A stretch of 51,665 nucleotides of DNA from Myroides guanonis (GTDB taxonomy: Bacteria > Bacteroidota > Bacteroidia > Flavobacteriales > Flavobacteriaceae): positions 1 to 51,665 of the forward strand of contig NZ_FORU01000019.1 of NCBI RefSeq assembly GCF_900114085.1. Direction: 5' to 3'. The notes under the pieces are model-generated. The model was not told the origin of the DNA and did no database searches. It worked only from the letters and a program-made list of their open reading frames with translations. Position numbers and translations under genes: made by a program. Positions 1 through 10,611 of this stretch are shown here, in pieces. Each line of letters opens with the position of its first letter. Within the stretch, counting starts at the first letter, position 1.

Positions 1-2070
1 CAATCGAGCGATAGCATCGGTGTTACTGATAAAGTATTCTACGGTATAACCGGCTGCTCCGTGATAAACTATCGAATCATATTGACTTAAATCAAAGGTA
101 GAACCCGGTGTATTACAAATATGCATATCGTTTAACGGAACCAAACCTATGACACATGTCTCGGTCTTGATGGTAAAACTATATACTTTAAAACAAGGAC
201 TAATCGCACTTTGGATGCGAACCCATATAGTCTTTGAACTGAAGGTGTTGTCAAAATTATAGTAACTCGGAATCTGGCCCGTATCGTTCTCTGCATCGGA
301 CTTGCTCTCATAGAACATAGCCGTTACTGGATAATGTGTAACACCCTTCATACTGGACTCTAAATTAAATAGAGTCGTTGCAGTTGGTGACTTACACTGA
401 ACCAAATTTAAAGGTGGTTTTTCGATGATGATCTCGTCGTAGTATTCAACTTGAATAGGATCAACTACTAGGTAACAAGCAACGTTCTTGTAATCCAAAT
501 TTACTCCGTACAAACCTTTAGAACTAATTGTTAAGGTAGGACCGTTCTCTCCAACTAAATCCATTCCGTCTTTGGTCCATTGAATAACATAGTCATTTGG
601 ATTCAAATCCGCTTTCAATACCATCGTCTCTCCCGGACACAAAGCACTTCCTCCTTCGATAACCAAGTTATCTCCTAAACTTGGTGTACCAATATCGAAA
701 CTACGTGCGTTGAAGAAAACAGCCGAAGTATGATCAGGCGTTGTACAGAAATCTAATACAGCAAGCTTAATGTGATATTTCCTTCCAGGAACAACTTTAC
801 TATTTAAAGATTGTAAACCAGTAGTAAGTCCAACAAAATTAATTGATGCCTCTAAAGGATCTGATTGATTGTTACTATAATGTTTCCAATAATATTTTTC
901 ATTTTCATTTGTACAAGTCTTTCCTGACATAGTAGCATTCCTAATTGTATTTAATGCAATAGGTTTATTAGTTCCAGGTACTTTCGCCAAATTTCCACCA
1001 ATTCCAGTAGTAGTATCTATTAACCAAGCAGCAAACATTGCACCATTATTACAACCAGCATTCCCACAACTTATATCATAACTATTAGATGTAAATAAGT
1101 ATTCAAACTGCAAAGAATCCTTAACAGGTATAAAATCGAATTCTACCTGAGTTACACGCATATCAGCAGAAATTCCTCCACCTGCATCAGCAATAGCATC
1201 ATTTAAATCTTTATCACCGAGCCATCTGTTTGTATTTGTTCCCTTGTCACCATTTCTATACGGACCTGGTACAAACTGAACCTCACTAGTAGAAAGAACA
1301 ACTCCTTCTTCGAATGGAAAATCAGATCCATTCTTATTAAAATATCCAAACGTATTTACCGACTTTGTTTTCGCACTTCCATCACCAACCTGGTATGTTA
1401 CATTCGAAACCAAATTACAACCAGACTTTACTAATACATCCTTAACCAATCCTTCGACAGAATACATTTCACCGCTAGGACTAACCTTAAGAGGAGGTGG
1501 AATAGTAGCTAAACAAACTTTAAATGCGAATTCAGCAGTACCTGCAACTCCAATACGCACGTAGTATTTTCTCCCTATAACTAACTTCTCCAAAACTTTT
1601 TGTTTACCAGTATTAGAATTGCTCAATGTAAAGCACTCTTTAGTAGCCGACGTCATTGCTCCACATGTTTTATCATATACAGCTACATAGGCAGTAAATG
1701 TAATCGCACCAAAATCTTCCATTGAAATGCGATGAGAAGTAGCAGTAGCAGTAAATTCAAACCAAATATCTTTTGTCATGGCTCCAGCACATGCAGGCTT
1801 TACCTGAGTACTCAAAGTTGCACCGACAAAAGTAGCTTGTGTCATAGCAACACAAGTCAGTGTTGGATTAATCGATAGTTCCAAAGCAGAACTACAATCA
1901 TCGTTATCTGGCGCTGCAAATAGTATACTTTCAAATGCAGAAGTAATTGTGGAAATTTCAGCTGATGCTTTATCCATAAACGCTATCTTCTGACTACCAT
2001 ACATCAAAAAGATAGATGCCAGAAAAATAACAAACAAGGCTAAACCCTTTTTAACTAGAGCTATTTTCAT
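1..2070 (-). CDS. Large secreted surface protein, choice-of-anchor L type (3' end outside window)
   Basis: The reading frame opens at ATG 2070 and stays open for 690 codons to the window edge, so the C-terminus is missing. Residues 1-30 are a signal peptide (KK followed by a long hydrophobic run). The mature protein begins with a Cys-containing domain, then a region with the motif GVVLSTSEV followed by conserved blocks typical of choice-of-anchor L domains (about residues 230-460). After an Ig-like stretch come modules with FDLSQYDS and TIWVRIQSA, the tandem modules common in Flavobacteriaceae adhesins, including gliding-associated proteins. Export by Sec and then the type IX system is inferred; the expected C-terminal sorting domain would lie outside the window. 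No ligand can be predicted. It is separated from the sdh operon by a terminator. Confidence 0.8.
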   Translation of the reverse strand, partial: MKIALVKKGLALFVIFLASIFLMYGSQKIAFMDKASAEISTITSAFESILFAAPDNDDCSSALELSINPTLTCVAMTQATFVGATLSTQVKPACAGAMTKDIWFEFTATATSHRISMEDFGAITFTAYVAVYDKTCGAMTSATKECFTLSNSNTGKQKVLEKLVIGRKYYVRIGVAGTAEFAFKVCLATIPPPLKVSPSGEMYSVEGLVKDVLVKSGCNLVSNVTYQVGDGSAKTKSVNTFGYFNKNGSDFPFEEGVVLSTSEVQFVPGPYRNGDKGTNTNRWLGDKDLNDAIADAGGGISADMRVTQVEFDFIPVKDSLQFEYLFTSNSYDISCGNAGCNNGAMFAAWLIDTTTGIGGNLAKVPGTNKPIALNTIRNATMSGKTCTNENEKYYWKHYSNNQSDPLEASINFVGLTTGLQSLNSKVVPGRKYHIKLAVLDFCTTPDHTSAVFFNARSFDIGTPSLGDNLVIEGGSALCPGETMVLKADLNPNDYVIQWTKDGMDLVGENGPTLTISSKGLYGVNLDYKNVACYLVVDPIQVEYYDEIIIEKPPLNLVQCKSPTATTLFNLESSMKGVTHYPVTAMFYESKSDAENDTGQIPSYYNFDNTFSSKTIWVRIQSAISPCFKVYSFTIKTETCVIGLVPLNDMHICNTPGSTFDLSQYDSIVYHGAAGYTVEYFISNTDAIARL

Positions 2071-2157
2071 AATAAATAATTAATCCATAAAATTATAAAA
2101 AAAAATCATAAAATCTAACATTTCATTTCATCATTAACTCAATAAAACAGTCAATAA

Positions 2158-2191
2158 AAAAAGGGTAAGACACTAATATCTTACCCTTTTT
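2158..2191 (-). terminator. Intrinsic terminator of the sdh operon
   Basis: A perfect 13-base-pair inverted repeat (arms 2158-2170 and 2179-2191, 8-base loop) has A/T-rich flanks that give a U tract on the minus transcript. It lies 20 bases after the sdhB stop codon and upstream of the surface-protein gene, so it separates the two transcripts. Confidence 0.85.
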
Positions 2192-2210
2192 TGTGAAAAA
2201 TTTAAAAAAA

Positions 2211-2954
2211 CTATCTAAAACTAGCTTTTAAGTATTCTCTATTCATACGAGCAATGTTCTCTAATGAAATTCCTTTTGGACATTCAACCTCACATGCACC
2301 TGTATTTGTACAGTTACCAAAACCTAAATTATCCATTTCTTCTACCATGTTTAAAACACGCTCAGTAGCTTCCACTTTACCTTGCGGTAATAAAGCAAAC
2401 TGGGATACTTTCGCTGAAACAAAAAGCATAGCTGATGAGTTCTTACATGTAGCAACACAAGCACCACAACCAATACAAGTAGCTGCATCAAATGCTCTAT
2501 CTGCGTCATGTTTAGGAACTGGAATTGCATTCGCATCCTGCGTATTACCAGAAGTATTTACAGAAATAAAACCACCTGCATGTTGAATTTTATCAAAAGC
2601 AGTACGATCAACTACTAAGTCTTTAATTACAGGGAAAGCTTTTGCTCTAAATGGTTCGATATAAATAGTATCTCCATCTTTAAACATTCTCATGTGTAAT
2701 TGACAAGTAGTAACTCCTCTATCTGGACCATGTGCTTCTCCATTAATAAATAAAGAACACATACCGCAGATTCCCTCACGACAATCATGGTCAAAAGCAA
2801 CAGGATCGTCACCTTTCTCTACCAATTCATTGTTCAAAACATCCAACATTTCAAGAAAGGACATATCAGGTGAAATATTGTTGATTTTATAATCAACCAT
2901 TTGACCTTTATCTTTAGCGTTTTTCTGACGCCATATTTTTAGTGTAAGATTCAT
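2211..2954 (-). CDS. sdhB: Succinate dehydrogenase/fumarate reductase iron-sulfur subunit
   Basis: This subunit carries electrons from the flavin of SdhA to the quinone at the membrane anchor. All cluster ligands are visible: Cys58, Cys63, Cys66 and Cys84 for the [2Fe-2S] cluster in the N-terminal plant-ferredoxin domain, then Cys160/163/166/170 and Cys215/221/225 for the [4Fe-4S] and [3Fe-4S] clusters in the C-terminal domain. The 247-residue length is normal. I chose ATG 2954 (MNLTLKIW) because that is where homology to the family begins; ATG 2960 adds only two residues. It is the last gene of sdhCAB, 51 bases after sdhA, and is followed by a terminator. Confidence 0.97.
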   Translation of the reverse strand: MNLTLKIWRQKNAKDKGQMVDYKINNISPDMSFLEMLDVLNNELVEKGDDPVAFDHDCREGICGMCSLFINGEAHGPDRGVTTCQLHMRMFKDGDTIYIEPFRAKAFPVIKDLVVDRTAFDKIQHAGGFISVNTSGNTQDANAIPVPKHDADRAFDAATCIGCGACVATCKNSSAMLFVSAKVSQFALLPQGKVEATERVLNMVEEMDNLGFGNCTNTGACEVECPKGISLENIARMNREYLKASFR

Positions 2955-3005
2955 TTGCATCGAATTTTTACAATAAGACTTGATGTTACCATCAAAATCT
3001 CAATA

Positions 3006-5006
3006 TTATTTATAACTACGAGTTACCAATTTAATGTTTTCGAAAACCAAGTCTTCTTTATGAAGTACAGCCTCACTAGGTTTTCCTTTGTATTCCCAAG
3101 CAGCAACGTAAGCAAAGTTTTCATCATCACGTCTTGCTTCTCCGTCTTCTGTTTGGTGTTCCTCACGGAAGTGACCGCCACAAGACTCTTCTCTATGAAG
3201 TGCGTCTTTAGCGAACAACTCTCCTAGCTCCAAGTAATCAGCTACACGTAAAGCTTTTTCTAACTCTTGGTTAAAACTATCCGCAGTACCTGAAACCTTA
3301 ACATCTTTATAAAACTCTTCTCTTAAAGCAGTAATTTCACTCATAGCCTCAGTTAATCCCTGAGCATTACGAGCCATACCTACTTTATCCCACATAATTT
3401 TCCCAAGCTTTTTATGGAAATAATCTACAGAATGCGTACCATTATTACCTAATACATGGTCGATAATACCTTTAACATTTTTCTCTGCTTCATCAAATTC
3501 AGGTAAGTCTGTAGGGATTGCACCTGTACGAATATCTTTTGATAAATAATCTCCAATAGTATAAGGTAACACAAAATAACCATCAGCTAAACCTTGCATT
3601 AATGCAGAAGCCCCTAAACGGTTAGCTCCATGATCAGAGAAGTTAGCTTCTCCAAGAACGTAACAACCTTCAATAGTTGACATCAAGTTGTAATCAACCC
3701 AAAGACCACCCATTGTATAGTGAACAGCAGGATAAATCATCATTGGAGTTGTATATGGATCCTCATCAACGATTTTCTCATACATTTGAAAAAGGTTACC
3801 GTATTTATTTTCTACAACATCCTTTCCTAATTTATATACAACTTTTGCATCATTTTCATTCAAATGCTGTAAACGAGCCTGCTCTTTACCGTAACGATCA
3901 ATTGCAGCAGCGAAATCTAAATAAACAGCTTCACCAGTCGCATTTACACCAAATCCAGCATCACATCTTTCCTTAGCAGCACGTGAAGCAACGTCACGAG
4001 GAACTAAGTTACCAAATGAAGGATATCTTCTTTCTAAATAATAATCTCTATCTTCTTCTGCTAATTGAGTAGGTTTTAATTTACCTTCTCTAATTGCAGC
4101 AGCATCTTCTAATTTCTTAGGAACCCAAATACGACCATCATTACGCAATGATTCTGACATCAAAGTTAATTTTGACTGATGATCACCTGAAACAGGAATA
4201 CAAGTTGGATGAATTTGTGTGTAACATGGATTTGCAAAATAAGCACCACGTTTGTGAGCTTTCCAAGCTGCCGTTACATTCGACCCCATTGCGTTTGTAG
4301 AAAGGAAGAAAACATTTCCATACCCACCAGTAGCAATTACTACAGCGTGTGCAGAATAACGCTCAATAGCACCATTAATCAAATTACGAGCAATAATACC
4401 TCTAGCTTTTCCATCTACAAGGACAATGTCTAGCATTTCATGTCTGTTATACATTTGGATTTTTCCACGACCGATTTGACGGTTCATCGCAGAATAAGCT
4501 CCTAATAACAACTGTTGTCCAGTTTGTCCCTTAGCATAGAATGTACGAGAAACTTGAACACCTCCAAAAGAACGGTTATCAAGTAAACCACCATACTCAC
4601 GAGCAAAAGGAACTCCTTGAGCCACACATTGGTCAATAATATTTTCTGAAACTTCTGCTAAACGATATACGTTTGCTTCACGCGCACGATAATCTCCTCC
4701 TTTTACAGTATCATAAAATAAACGGTGAACTGAATCTCCATCTCCTTGATAGTTTTTAGAAGCATTAATCCCTCCCTGTGCTGCAATAGAGTGCGCACGA
4801 CGAGGAGAATCTTGATAACAAAAAGCTTTTACGTTATAACCTAATTCTGCCAAAGTAGCAGCTGCAGAACCACCTGCTAAACCAGTACCAACTACAATAA
4901 CATCAATGTTACGTTTATTAGCAGGGTTAACTAAATTTATATGGTTTTTATAATCAGACCATTTCTTGTCGATTGGTCCATTTGGAATCTTAGAATCTAA
5001 TTTCAT
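3006..5006 (-). CDS. sdhA: Succinate dehydrogenase/fumarate reductase flavoprotein subunit
   Basis: This is the catalytic FAD subunit that oxidises succinate to fumarate on the cytoplasmic side. The dinucleotide-binding glycines GTGLAG are at residues 40-45 and the segment [11 protein letters not shown] carries His72, the expected covalent FAD site. The arginine-rich active-site region and the C-terminal helical domain are present, and the 666-residue length matches the Bacteroidetes/B. subtilis-type enzyme. ATG 5006 is preferred because the frame can be extended upstream only to a TTG two codons earlier. It follows sdhC after 17 bases, so the two are co-transcribed and probably co-assembled. 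Confidence 0.97.
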   Translation of the reverse strand: MKLDSKIPNGPIDKKWSDYKNHINLVNPANKRNIDVIVVGTGLAGGSAAATLAELGYNVKAFCYQDSPRRAHSIAAQGGINASKNYQGDGDSVHRLFYDTVKGGDYRAREANVYRLAEVSENIIDQCVAQGVPFAREYGGLLDNRSFGGVQVSRTFYAKGQTGQQLLLGAYSAMNRQIGRGKIQMYNRHEMLDIVLVDGKARGIIARNLINGAIERYSAHAVVIATGGYGNVFFLSTNAMGSNVTAAWKAHKRGAYFANPCYTQIHPTCIPVSGDHQSKLTLMSESLRNDGRIWVPKKLEDAAAIREGKLKPTQLAEEDRDYYLERRYPSFGNLVPRDVASRAAKERCDAGFGVNATGEAVYLDFAAAIDRYGKEQARLQHLNENDAKVVYKLGKDVVENKYGNLFQMYEKIVDEDPYTTPMMIYPAVHYTMGGLWVDYNLMSTIEGCYVLGEANFSDHGANRLGASALMQGLADGYFVLPYTIGDYLSKDIRTGAIPTDLPEFDEAEKNVKGIIDHVLGNNGTHSVDYFHKKLGKIMWDKVGMARNAQGLTEAMSEITALREEFYKDVKVSGTADSFNQELEKALRVADYLELGELFAKDALHREESCGGHFREEHQTEDGEARRDDENFAYVAAWEYKGKPSEAVLHKEDLVFENIKLVTRSYK

Positions 5007-5023
5007 AATCAAATTTTTTATGA

Positions 5024-5845
5024 CTACTTAACAAAGTAAATATAAAGTGGAATAATAGCAAATAACAAAGGAACAATAATAGCAAAGCCATTTCCTACTG
5101 TTGTTATTAATCCGTTATATCTAGGATTATTAGCCCCTAGTGACTGAAATGCGCTTTTGAATCCGTGTAGCAAGTGAAACGCCAACACTATCATTGAAAA
5201 CACGTAAAAAATCGTAAAAGCTAATCCATATGCTGGATCCTTAAAAAATTCGATTGTAATCTTATGCAAGTCTTTATAACCATCAGCAATTTTAAAGTCA
5301 CTTCCAGTCTCATAGAAACCAGTTCCTTTAATTTCTACTTGTCCCATTTGAACAGCGTTCGCTGGGATTGGCTGACCTTGCACTGTCTTGTATATTTCTA
5401 ATTCCTGTCCTTGAATATTTACAATTTCAGACTGTAATGGCATTTCAGAAAAATGCATTTTAGCCCAAAAGTTAGTCATGTGTGTAGCAATGAAAATCAA
5501 AATTAAAGTACCCAAAACAGCCATATTTCTTGACTGCCAAGCACTGTTTGAAGAAGCATTGTTTTTTGCATAACCAATTGGCCTAGCCTTTTTGTTCTGA
5601 ATTGTCAAAACAATTCCATCAATTGCATGGAAAAGAATAGATAAGTAAGTTAAATAAGAAAGGATTTTCACCGCTGGATTGGTAGTCATGAACAACGCAT
5701 ACTCATTGAATGCCGATGCATCACCAAAAATCAATTGAAGGTTTCCCACCAAGTGACCTACCAAAAACACGCATAAAAATAACCCAGTAAGAGCCATCCA
5801 GTATTTTTTACCAATGGATGACTTTAATAGTGCAGATTTTGCCAT
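5024..5845 (-). CDS. sdhC: Succinate dehydrogenase cytochrome b558 membrane anchor
   Basis: This is a single-polypeptide anchor of the b558 family (five transmembrane helices, two hemes, menaquinone-reactive), as opposed to the SdhC+SdhD pair of proteobacteria. Hydrophobic helices occur at about residues 13-35, 60-80, 107-127, 203-225 and 248-270, with candidate heme-ligand histidines in or near the helices (HLVGN, HAIDG, HMTNF, HLLHG). The 273-residue length exceeds the usual 200-230 because of a hydrophilic loop at about 130-190, between helices 3 and 4. It is the first gene of sdhCAB and has a well-formed promoter upstream. Confidence 0.93.
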   Translation of the reverse strand: MAKSALLKSSIGKKYWMALTGLFLCVFLVGHLVGNLQLIFGDASAFNEYALFMTTNPAVKILSYLTYLSILFHAIDGIVLTIQNKKARPIGYAKNNASSNSAWQSRNMAVLGTLILIFIATHMTNFWAKMHFSEMPLQSEIVNIQGQELEIYKTVQGQPIPANAVQMGQVEIKGTGFYETGSDFKIADGYKDLHKITIEFFKDPAYGLAFTIFYVFSMIVLAFHLLHGFKSAFQSLGANNPRYNGLITTVGNGFAIIVPLLFAIIPLYIYFVK

Positions 5846-5881
5846 AATGTAATTTTAATAGTTTTCTTGTAAAAAATCACT

Positions 5882-5912
5882 CAAAAGTACTGTTATTTCC
5901 ACGCATTTACAA
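5882..5912 (-). promoter_or_regulatory. Sigma-A type promoter of sdhCAB
   Basis: On the minus strand TTG (5912-5910) is followed after 20 bases by TACTTTTG (5889-5882). This matches the Bacteroidetes consensus TTG-N17-23-TAnnTTTG. The predicted start of transcription is about 30 bases before the sdhC ATG. Confidence 0.7.
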
Positions 5913-6026
5913 AGGTGATTCAATTATTTATACTGAGTATAAACAAATTAAAAAACACGTAATTTTATAAAAACACTAATAATTTACAAGCAAACAAACT
6001 CAAAACTTACATAATTGATATTTTAT

Positions 6027-6899
6027 CTAAAAAGTTTTAGTGATATTTCGGTCTATTACAATAATAAAATCAGCCATACCATTATTCTCAATATCCCATT
6101 TAAACACATCTTCTTGAACAATCATAGCAATCGTTACTACGCGTAAATCAGCACTATAGCGATTCAAATACCAAACTATACCTTCTTTAAAATTACTATG
6201 ATATGTACCATTAAAATGGAGAAACAATTTACCTTCTTCAAAGTTTTCAACTATAAAATGAGCCATCGTAGCATCTTTTATAGCTTGTGCTTTAGGTAAG
6301 TTGTCATTAGAATGCTTTCCTTCAAACATACTCATCATCTTTTTATAACCTGGAAGATTTGCGTCATAAGGGAATGGTAACGGAGCAATCCATGTCTTTT
6401 CTTCCATCGACAAACTATCTAAAGACTCAACTCCCTGTTTGTAAACTTGACTAGCATACCGTCTTGGTACATTAGTCGCAATGAACTTTAATTGATGTTC
6501 TTTCGCAAATTCGACTAAAGGTTTATAATCCGTTTTATAATTAGGCCACAAACGAACTTCTTTCGAAAAATCTTCCTCAGAAATATCACTTTTCAGATAA
6601 GCATCGAGTCCATTTTGTTTATCAGCCTCAAACATTTCTGCTCCCAATATTAAACGATTACCTACATGTAATGATTTCAACACTTCCAACTGCAACCAAT
6701 GCCCTAGAGAATTATCGTGAAATTCTCCAAACAAAACCACATCTGCTCGTCCTAATTTTTGAGTCATTTTCTCGAATGAAATAGATTTTCCCTTCTCAGA
6801 ATATATCTTATAAGGTATTCCTTTCTGTGCAAAACTTCCCACAGTGATCAACAAACAAATTGCAATACTTAACCTATCGAATTTCTTAATCCACAACAT
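6027..6899 (-). CDS. ChaN-family (Tiki-like, haem-binding) exported protein
   Basis: The protein matches the ChaN/DUF399 family: an N-terminal motif VVLFGEFHDN, then LGAEMFE, a central segment on polypeptide hydrolysis-like scaffold, and a C-terminal FNGTYHSNF followed by a strand. Members in other bacteria bind haem or act with TonB-dependent iron uptake; no metal partner is evident here. Residues 1-24 from ATG 6899 form a signal peptide ending at SFAQ, with no lipobox Cys, so a periplasmic location is likely. ATG 6899 is preferred over an ATG 27 codons upstream because a TATATTTG promoter element lies between the two and because the signal peptide starts here. Confidence 0.8.
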   Translation of the reverse strand: MLWIKKFDRLSIAICLLITVGSFAQKGIPYKIYSEKGKSISFEKMTQKLGRADVVLFGEFHDNSLGHWLQLEVLKSLHVGNRLILGAEMFEADKQNGLDAYLKSDISEEDFSKEVRLWPNYKTDYKPLVEFAKEHQLKFIATNVPRRYASQVYKQGVESLDSLSMEEKTWIAPLPFPYDANLPGYKKMMSMFEGKHSNDNLPKAQAIKDATMAHFIVENFEEGKLFLHFNGTYHSNFKEGIVWYLNRYSADLRVVTIAMIVQEDVFKWDIENNGMADFIIVIDRNITKTF

Positions 6900-6933
6900 A
6901 CTTTTATCTTTAAATGTAAAATCTTTGAAACAA

Positions 6934-6941
6934 CAAATATA
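6934..6941 (-). promoter_or_regulatory. -7 promoter element for the ChaN-like gene
   Basis: TATATTTG on the minus strand matches TAnnTTTG and lies 34 bases before ATG 6899. No TTG lies at the usual spacing. It supports the internal start codon. Confidence 0.5.
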
Positions 6942-7012
6942 AGATATTTTGCTATTTAGAATCATTTTATACAACATCAAAAAATCACTCTTACAAAGTC
7001 TATATAAAATTG

Positions 7013-7020
7013 TACTTTTG
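7013..7020 (+). promoter_or_regulatory. -7 promoter element for the hydrolase at 7046
   Basis: TACTTTTG matches TAnnTTTG and ends 25 bases before the ATG at 7046. It is back to back with the ChaN promoter, about 70 bases apart. Confidence 0.5.
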
Positions 7021-7045
7021 TAATTAGTTTTGAAAGAATATCGCT

Positions 7046-7840
7046 ATGTATTACAAGTATATAAACTATAAAAACACTAAAATACATTATTACGAAAAAG
7101 GAAAAGGAAGCACCCTTATCTTTCTTCATGGCTTCTTAGAAAACTTAAATATGTGGCAACCCTATTTCGAGTTTTTCTCACAAAAGCATCGTGTCATAGC
7201 CATTGACTTACTAGGACATGGCAATAGCGAATGCATGGGGTACATTCACACAATGGAAGACATGGCGGATGCTGTTTTTGCTTTGATTTCGGAATTAAAA
7301 CTAAGAAAAATCACACTTCTAGGCCACTCAATGGGGGGCTACGTATCTCTAGCCTTTGCAGAGCTGTATCCAGACCATGTCAAAGGACTTGCTTTAATTG
7401 CTTCTACTTCTAGAGCAGACAGTCCTGAAAGGAAAATTAATAGAGATAGAGCCATTGAACTTATTAAAAAAAACAGAACAACTTTTATCAATATAGCTAC
7501 CTCAAATCTATTTGGAGAAGAAGAAAGAACAACTTATCTAAAAGAAATAGAATCCACAAAATCTGAAGCTTTAAAAATGCCAATACAAGGCATTATTGCA
7601 GCCTTAGAAGGCATGAAAATTCGTGCAGATAGAGAAGTTATTTTACATTTCGCTCCATATCCAATTACACTAATAACCGGTAAAAAAGACTCCGTCATAC
7701 CTTATGAAGAAAACATAACACAAATTGAAGACACACAGGTTAAACTTATAACATTGCCTGGAGGCCATATGTTACACATAGAAAACACAGAGGAGCTCAA
7801 AGACGCTATTATATATTTTATTAAATCTAATAAACTATAA
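7046..7840 (+). CDS. Alpha/beta-hydrolase fold protein
   Basis: This is a cytoplasmic single-domain hydrolase of the alpha/beta fold. The oxyanion-hole motif is HGF at residues 28-30, the nucleophile elbow is GHSMGG at 93-98 with Ser95, the acid is probably Asp215 (TGKKDSV) and the catalytic His is His241 (GGHMLHIEN). The 264-residue length and motif layout resemble esterase/BioH/MhpC-type enzymes, but the substrate cannot be read from sequence. It is transcribed divergently from the ChaN-like gene. Its 3' end overlaps the stop end of the downstream convergent nuclease gene by 6 bases. Confidence 0.85.
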   Translation: MYYKYINYKNTKIHYYEKGKGSTLIFLHGFLENLNMWQPYFEFFSQKHRVIAIDLLGHGNSECMGYIHTMEDMADAVFALISELKLRKITLLGHSMGGYVSLAFAELYPDHVKGLALIASTSRADSPERKINRDRAIELIKKNRTTFINIATSNLFGEEERTTYLKEIESTKSEALKMPIQGIIAALEGMKIRADREVILHFAPYPITLITGKKDSVIPYEENITQIEDTQVKLITLPGGHMLHIENTEELKDAIIYFIKSNKL

Positions 7841-10594
7841 AGTCTCTAAAAAAGACTCTTCTGGATTTAAAATTTGTTTAAGCAATCCTGCTAACTCATC
7901 CTTAAAATCTTCCAAAACCTCTTTGGTTATAAGAGTATCTACAGAGCTCCCATTTTTTACTCCAAAGAACAAAAAGCCTTCGCGCCTATTTTTAAAAGAA
8001 TAAATCCCTGCTTCTAAAGGTTTATCCGCACATGAATCAAAATACATTAAAGCATAGCAGAGCAACTGTATGGCTTTATCGTTTTTCAACTCCAATGCCA
8101 TCCCTTCCCAATCTGTAAGACGAACTTGCCTAGATTCTACCTTACCAGTTTTGTAATCAATTACTCGTATAACTCCGTCCCTCTCTTCGATTCGGTCAAC
8201 AAAACCAGTCAAACGAACCGGATAAGGTAAATCCTTGTGTTCTAAAACATAAGACAGACCTGTTTCCAAAGCAATGATTCGCACATCATCTCCATCTTTC
8301 AAAGAATTTTTCTCTTGTTCAAGGAAATGGAATACATGTCTTTTCGCAACTTCAAAAGCCAGCAAGTTTTTACCTAACTTATCCTTATCACTATTATACT
8401 CAAGTTCAAACTGCCTTTCCACCTCAACATTTGCTTTTTTTTGCATTTGTTCTACATCCATTAAAACAAGATTCTTTCCTACATAAGGAAGATAGAGATT
8501 CTCAAGAGCTTGGTGTATAATAGTTCCTAATGTATTCAAAGCTACACTTTCTTCCACCTCATCCACTTCACGAATTCCTAGCAATCGCTGCATATAGAAT
8601 TGAATTGGGTTTCTCAAGAAAGTCGATAAAGAAGAAGGAGAAAACCCCTTCTCTGAAGCCACTACTTTCAACCTCTTATTTAATAATTCAGATTTAGACA
8701 CCTCTATAGGCTCATAAGCTTTTTCAGGTAAATAAGCAGAATAAGTTTCGTGTTTTAAACTATGATTTTTAGAACGCTCAATTTCTAATTGAGTTAAAAA
8801 GCGACTTCGCTCTCCAGCATCCAATCCTTCCGACTGTGAATTATACAACAAATAGATATTCTTAGCACGCAATAACAAATGATAAAAGTGGTAACTATAA
8901 ATAGCATCCTTTTCTTTATAAGTAGGCAATCCCAACTCCCTCTTCACATCGTATGGAATAAATGAATTTTGAGATTTACCTGAAGGAAATTTCCCTTCGT
9001 TAACAGAAGTGATTATCACATTTTCAAAATCCAACACCCTACTCTCTAACACTCCCATTATTTGCAACCCCTGCAAAGGTTCACCTTCAAAAGATACTGC
9101 AGCCAAATCCATTATCTGCTTATAAATCGCATAAAGAGTATCTAAAGACTCCACTACATCATATTTCTCACAATACGATTTCAATCGATTTAAAAGCTGA
9201 AAGCTTGAATACAAAAAAGTTTTAGAAAGCTTTTCTTCCTCAGAATCATTTCCTAATTGCGATTTTAACTCTAAAACGATTTCCAGCAATAAATTCAAAA
9301 CCTCCAAAGGTGACCTATCCCAAGAAGCAAACAACATAGAGCGCAAGCTATTTGAACTTAAACCCAAAGACTCAAAACGCTCAAATCCAAAAAACGTCAA
9401 GTTCTTTGAATTGATTTCATTTACAATTTTCTCACCATTTATGTATGGAGCAACTACAGGATTCGTTAGAACATCCAACACCTCCTTATAATAAAAAACA
9501 GAAGATTTTTGATTTCTCTTAAGAGCATTCAAATGCAACTTAAACAACTTATTCAAAAAAATCTGAACGGGATTACTTTTCCCGTCATAGCCCATAGTAA
9601 TATTCAAACTAGAAACAGAGTCAGGTAAGGAATACAATATAGGCATCAACACTTGCTCTTCACCCAAAACCACAGCTGTACGATCTAACGATCCATTTTC
9701 TAAAGCAATAGAATTGACTAATTGACCAACAATCTTTGCTTGACCAACCGTCTTAGGAGTTTGAATAATGTGAATGTTTTTAGGTTTTCTAAACTCATCA
9801 ATAATCCACTCAAATCGATTTGTTTTATAATATTTCCAAGACTTCTTTATTCTTCTCAAAAACAATCCTGCATCATGATAAGGGTCATTCAAAAAAGCTT
9901 CGTCGATGTCCCAGAACACCTTTCCAACACCTTGTTCTAAAAAGCTCTGAAAAATCACTTCTTCTGCAGCATTCAAGGCATTAAATCCTGCAAAATAATA
10001 ACTACTATCTTTTGACTTCTTTATAAACTCATTGTGCCTAGCAACCGCTTCTCTATAAATCAATCCTTGATAACCTATTTTTTTATCTTTTAGATAAGAA
10101 TACAATGCATCATAATACACAGGCATCATATTCCAAAACTCCAAGTAATTCTCAATTAATTGTGTTCTCTTTTCTAAATCTAAAGACCAATGTTTGATAT
10201 CTTCGATATCTTTTAAATAAGAAAAAACATGATTAGGATCCAATAAATACCTATCTATCTCATTAAAATCTTGAAGTAACATCTTTGCCCAATTAGCGAA
10301 ATGATCAAAGTCTTGTTGTTTAGAAGGTTCAACAATCGTTCTATAAATATTAAAAAATTCAAACAGTAATTCAACAGAGTCAATTGCCCTAATCTCGGAC
10401 ACTTCTTGAATTAAATCCTCCACACTTATGATGACAGGAGCAAAAACAGGTCTATCATATTGAGATTTAAGGTGCTCTAACAAAAAGACTTTAGCCCTCT
10501 TATTTGGTAAAACAATAGTTAAACCATCTAGATCTTCAGGAAAATCCGCTTTAATTTGTACCGCTAAACGGCTTAAAAATGTATTGGTATTCAT
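7835..10594 (-). CDS. AddB-like PD-(D/E)XK nuclease subunit
   Basis: The 919-residue protein has the layout of AddB: an N-terminal helicase-like part lacking a functional Walker A (the position reads VLPNKRAK), a middle part with INEGKFP-type helicase remnants (SVNEGKFPSG), and a C-terminal RecB-family nuclease domain with GTIIHQALE, then VRLTGFVDRIEE and VIDYKTGK carrying the catalytic Asp and Asp-x-Lys. The cysteine that starts the AddB iron-sulfur cluster before the nuclease domain is absent (RNPIQFY at that place), so no cluster is predicted. The partner helicase-nuclease is at 13400-16540. The expected role is double-strand-break end processing for RecA. Confidence 0.85.
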   Translation of the reverse strand: MNTNTFLSRLAVQIKADFPEDLDGLTIVLPNKRAKVFLLEHLKSQYDRPVFAPVIISVEDLIQEVSEIRAIDSVELLFEFFNIYRTIVEPSKQQDFDHFANWAKMLLQDFNEIDRYLLDPNHVFSYLKDIEDIKHWSLDLEKRTQLIENYLEFWNMMPVYYDALYSYLKDKKIGYQGLIYREAVARHNEFIKKSKDSSYYFAGFNALNAAEEVIFQSFLEQGVGKVFWDIDEAFLNDPYHDAGLFLRRIKKSWKYYKTNRFEWIIDEFRKPKNIHIIQTPKTVGQAKIVGQLVNSIALENGSLDRTAVVLGEEQVLMPILYSLPDSVSSLNITMGYDGKSNPVQIFLNKLFKLHLNALKRNQKSSVFYYKEVLDVLTNPVVAPYINGEKIVNEINSKNLTFFGFERFESLGLSSNSLRSMLFASWDRSPLEVLNLLLEIVLELKSQLGNDSEEEKLSKTFLYSSFQLLNRLKSYCEKYDVVESLDTLYAIYKQIMDLAAVSFEGEPLQGLQIMGVLESRVLDFENVIITSVNEGKFPSGKSQNSFIPYDVKRELGLPTYKEKDAIYSYHFYHLLLRAKNIYLLYNSQSEGLDAGERSRFLTQLEIERSKNHSLKHETYSAYLPEKAYEPIEVSKSELLNKRLKVVASEKGFSPSSLSTFLRNPIQFYMQRLLGIREVDEVEESVALNTLGTIIHQALENLYLPYVGKNLVLMDVEQMQKKANVEVERQFELEYNSDKDKLGKNLLAFEVAKRHVFHFLEQEKNSLKDGDDVRIIALETGLSYVLEHKDLPYPVRLTGFVDRIEERDGVIRVIDYKTGKVESRQVRLTDWEGMALELKNDKAIQLLCYALMYFDSCADKPLEAGIYSFKNRREGFLFFGVKNGSSVDTLITKEVLEDFKDELAGLLKQILNPEESFLETL

Positions 10595-10611
10595 AATTTA
10601 AATATAACAAA

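Noticed and set aside
2254..2586. Long open frame on the plus strand inside sdhB
   Set aside because: It is antisense to conserved cluster-binding codons of sdhB, and its translation resembles no protein.
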